A stretch of 17,424 nucleotides of DNA from a bacterium (lineage in GTDB: Bacteria > Hydrogenedentota > Hydrogenedentia > Hydrogenedentiales > SLHB01), in the NCBI GenBank assembly GCA_024231375.1, contig JAAEQP010001629.1, positions 1-17,424 of the forward strand, written 5' to 3'. The translations under genes and the position numbers were made by a program. Position 1 is the stretch's first letter, and each line of letters starts with the position of its first letter. The notes under the pieces are model-generated. The model was not told the origin of the DNA. It made no database searches and was given only the letters and a program-made list of their open reading frames with translations. Shown here in pieces: positions 15,938 to 17,424 of this stretch.

Positions 15938-15962
15938 CGAGTTCCTCGTGTCCCCCTATACT
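15934..15962 (+). promoter_or_regulatory. Sigma70-type promoter for the CPBP protease gene
   Basis: TTGACG (15934-15939) and TATACT (15957-15962) are separated by 17 nt. The -35 box overlaps the TGA stop of the TauE gene (15935-15937). Transcription would start near 15969, about 38 nt before the ATG at 16007. Confidence 0.7.
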
Positions 15963-16006
15963 CCTGCACACGCGCTAAGCTGGTACGCCAACAAGGAATA
16001 CCCTTC

Positions 16007-16954
16007 ATGGAGATGCCTCCCGAGCTTCCCACAGCCATCGAACCGGAAACGGAACCCGTCCGCGAACGGTGGTACCCGTTCCGCGGCAAGCCATTTCCGA
16101 CGTATGGCGAAGCGGTGGCGATGACGGCCGGCATGGGGTGCCTTCAAGTGGGCATTGGCATCGTGATCGGCGTCTGTCTCGCCGTGTTCTACCTTCTGCG
16201 TGGGAGGGAAGGGTTTGAGTTGGACGCTCCCGCCATGGTGATCATCGGAGTCGTTTCCCAGCTTGCGATAGTGCCCATCATCGGGTGGGGGGTCTGGCGC
16301 AAACGACACCCTATCGGGGAGGCGCTCTGCGCGTACTGGGCGCCGGCGGGAGCCTTGCTCGGAACAGTCGTGCTTTCGATGGGGCTGAACATCTGCCTGA
16401 GCGAGCTGGACAATCTCGTCCGCGCGACCTGGCCACTCCTGAATTTTATCGAAGAGTTCTTGGCTGCGACGCCCGAGGCGCCCGTCGGCATGTTCATCGT
16501 CATCTGCGTAATGGCGCCGCTGCTCGAAGAGGCCCTGTTTCGTGGGTTGATTCTCGACGGTCTACTCAAACGGTCAACGCCCCGCAAGGCCATCATCGTG
16601 AGCGCACTCCTGTTCAGTATTGCCCACTTGAATCCCGCGCAGATCCCCTTTGCCTTCCTCATGGGCATCATCCTCGGGTGGCTGTTCTTCAGAACGCGTT
16701 CCCTGTGGACCGTGGTGCTGGCTCACTTCACCCTCAACAGCATGGCCATCGTCTTGCCGCTGGTCCTCACCACGGAGATTCCCGGCTACAACGCAGGTCC
16801 CGAAGCCGGTGTATTCCATCCCCTGTGGCTCGATCTGCTCGGCCTCGGACTGTTCGTCACCGGGATGCTCATCTTCGCCGCTGCCACACCGTCGCGGGCG
16901 GAGGCATTTGCCGAGCGCGAGCCCGATGAGGAGACTGGCCGCGCGATCTCGTGA
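16007..16954 (+). CDS. CPBP-family intramembrane glutamic endopeptidase
   Basis: A 315-residue multi-pass membrane protein with a charged cytoplasmic-type N-terminus of about 35 residues. The start is ATG 16007, with an AAGGAA site about 9 nt upstream; ATG 16013 is an alternative. The CPBP/Rce1-like signature (PF02517) is complete: LLEEALFRG (Glu174, Glu175, Arg179), LLFSIAH (Phe203, His207) and LAHFTLNS (His240, Asn244). These residues form the intramembrane active site of the ABI/CPBP glutamic proteases. Bacterial members are linked to peptide maturation, self-immunity and membrane-protein turnover; no bacteriocin gene is nearby, so the role is open. It appears to be transcribed from its own promoter. 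The C-terminal tail is acidic and soluble. Confidence 0.92.
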   Translation: MEMPPELPTAIEPETEPVRERWYPFRGKPFPTYGEAVAMTAGMGCLQVGIGIVIGVCLAVFYLLRGREGFELDAPAMVIIGVVSQLAIVPIIGWGVWRKRHPIGEALCAYWAPAGALLGTVVLSMGLNICLSELDNLVRATWPLLNFIEEFLAATPEAPVGMFIVICVMAPLLEEALFRGLILDGLLKRSTPRKAIIVSALLFSIAHLNPAQIPFAFLMGIILGWLFFRTRSLWTVVLAHFTLNSMAIVLPLVLTTEIPGYNAGPEAGVFHPLWLDLLGLGLFVTGMLIFAAATPSRAEAFAEREPDEETGRAIS

Positions 16955-17002
16955 AGCATGCGCGGGAGCTTCGAATTCCTGTCCCCAACACCCACCCACT
17001 AC

Positions 17003-17208
17003 GTCATCCCGAGCGAAGTCGAGGGATCTCTTGTGGGTAGGCACTTGCCGTCGTGCGATTGCCCCTGCCTGGGTTCGGCATAGCCCACCAGAGATGGTGC
17101 GTATGCTCGTCGGGCCCTTGGCCCGCCTTGACACACCCTACGGGACGCTCCGGCCTCATGTCGGGCATCTGCCGTGATAGGAGATTCCTCGACTTCGCTC
17201 GGAATGAC
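17003..17208. repeat. 206-bp element bounded by 28-bp terminal inverted repeats
   Basis: The left end (17003-17030) begins GTCATCCCGAGCGAAGTCG and the right end (17181-17208) is its reverse complement with 26 of 28 positions matching. No open frame resembles a transposase inside, and no clear target-site duplication beyond AC is visible. It could be a MITE-like element or two oppositely oriented copies of a dispersed repeat. Confidence 0.65.
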
Positions 17209-17237
17209 ACGACGGGGAGCGCCTGGAGCTGGTCCGG

Positions 17238-17399
17238 CGTCCCTGAAGGGGACGAGCATAACAGCCCAGGGCCGAGCGTAGCGAAAGCCCTGGGTTGACG
17301 GCCGCCTTAATGGACGGCCCTGAAGGGGCCTCGCATATCCGTCAGAGAATAGGGTGAGGCGGACACCGTTCCCAGGTTTGTAGTGCGCCCTTTAGGGCG
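17238..17399. repeat. Array of four GC-rich hairpins
   Basis: Stems are 17238-17243/17249-17254 (6 bp, loop TGAAG), 17262-17272/17287-17297 (11 bp with one G-T pair), 17316-17320/17326-17330 (5 bp, loop TGAAG) and 17386-17391/17394-17399 (6 bp, loop TT). The first and third share the core CCCTGAAGGGG, so they look like repeat units flanking the long central hairpin. Confidence 0.65.
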
Positions 17400-17424
17400 T
17401 TCCGGATTACGCACGGGCAAGTCA

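Larger units (their letters stand above)
16955..17424. other. 470-bp non-coding tail made of repeats
   Basis: No credible gene is present up to the window edge. The stretch contains a 206-bp element with 28-bp terminal inverted repeats (17003-17208) and four short GC hairpins (17238-17399). The short open frames here are translations of these repeats. Confidence 0.7.

Noticed and set aside
16953..16972. GAAGC/GCTTC hairpin just after the protease stop codon as a terminator
   Set aside because: The stem has only 5 bp, the loop is 10 nt and no T-run follows.
17003..17399. CRISPR array at the right end
   Set aside because: The repeats are inverted and unevenly spaced, not direct repeats with unique spacers, and no cas gene is present.

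Overview
The window is high-GC bacterial DNA (roughly 60% by eye) with about ten protein genes, no RNA gene and no CRISPR array. The gene content points to a carbohydrate-degrading, Gram-negative-type bacterium of the Planctomycetota / Lentisphaerota / Candidatus Hydrogenedentota kind: a DUF4838 protein, a GHL10-like hydrolase, heparinase II/III, a Tat-exported GH29 enzyme, a CBM9-like hydrolase, strong Shine-Dalgarno sites and many small dispersed hairpin repeats. My best guess is Hydrogenedentota, an inference from style and content; no phylogenetic marker is present.

Layout. At the left edge, a 5'-truncated mltG (peptidoglycan lytic transglycosylase) overlaps by 11 bp a sugar-isomerase-like TIM-barrel gene. 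Facing them, with a 9-bp tail-to-tail overlap, is a minus-strand tandem amidohydrolase whose N-terminal half has lost its metal ligands. A 452-bp gap holds repeats and a clear sigma70-type promoter for a plus-strand pair: a large secreted CBM9-like/TIM-barrel protein (probable glycoside hydrolase without an obvious family) and a CPPED1/CSTP1-like metallophosphoesterase. This pair runs head-on, with a 3-bp gap, into a four-gene minus-strand unit read from 14658 down to 7660: GHL10-like hydrolase, DUF4838 protein, heparinase II/III-like lyase, and GH29 alpha-L-fucosidase-like enzyme. All four carry export signals.

How they may work together. The four-gene unit and the CBM9 protein look like an exported glycan-degradation set: the lyase would cut uronic-acid polymers, GH29 would remove fucose-type residues, and the GHL10-like, DUF4838 and CBM9/TIM-barrel proteins would act on other linkages. 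The TIM-barrel isomerase and the amidohydrolase could process released sugars in the cytoplasm. No sulfatase, SusC/D pair, sugar transporter or dedicated regulator is in view. The polysaccharide substrate is unknown.

The right part holds a 532-bp repeat-bearing gap, a TauE/SafE-family transporter, a CPBP intramembrane protease with its own promoter (its -35 overlaps the preceding stop codon), and a 470-bp non-coding tail with a 206-bp terminal-inverted-repeat element and an array of four hairpins.
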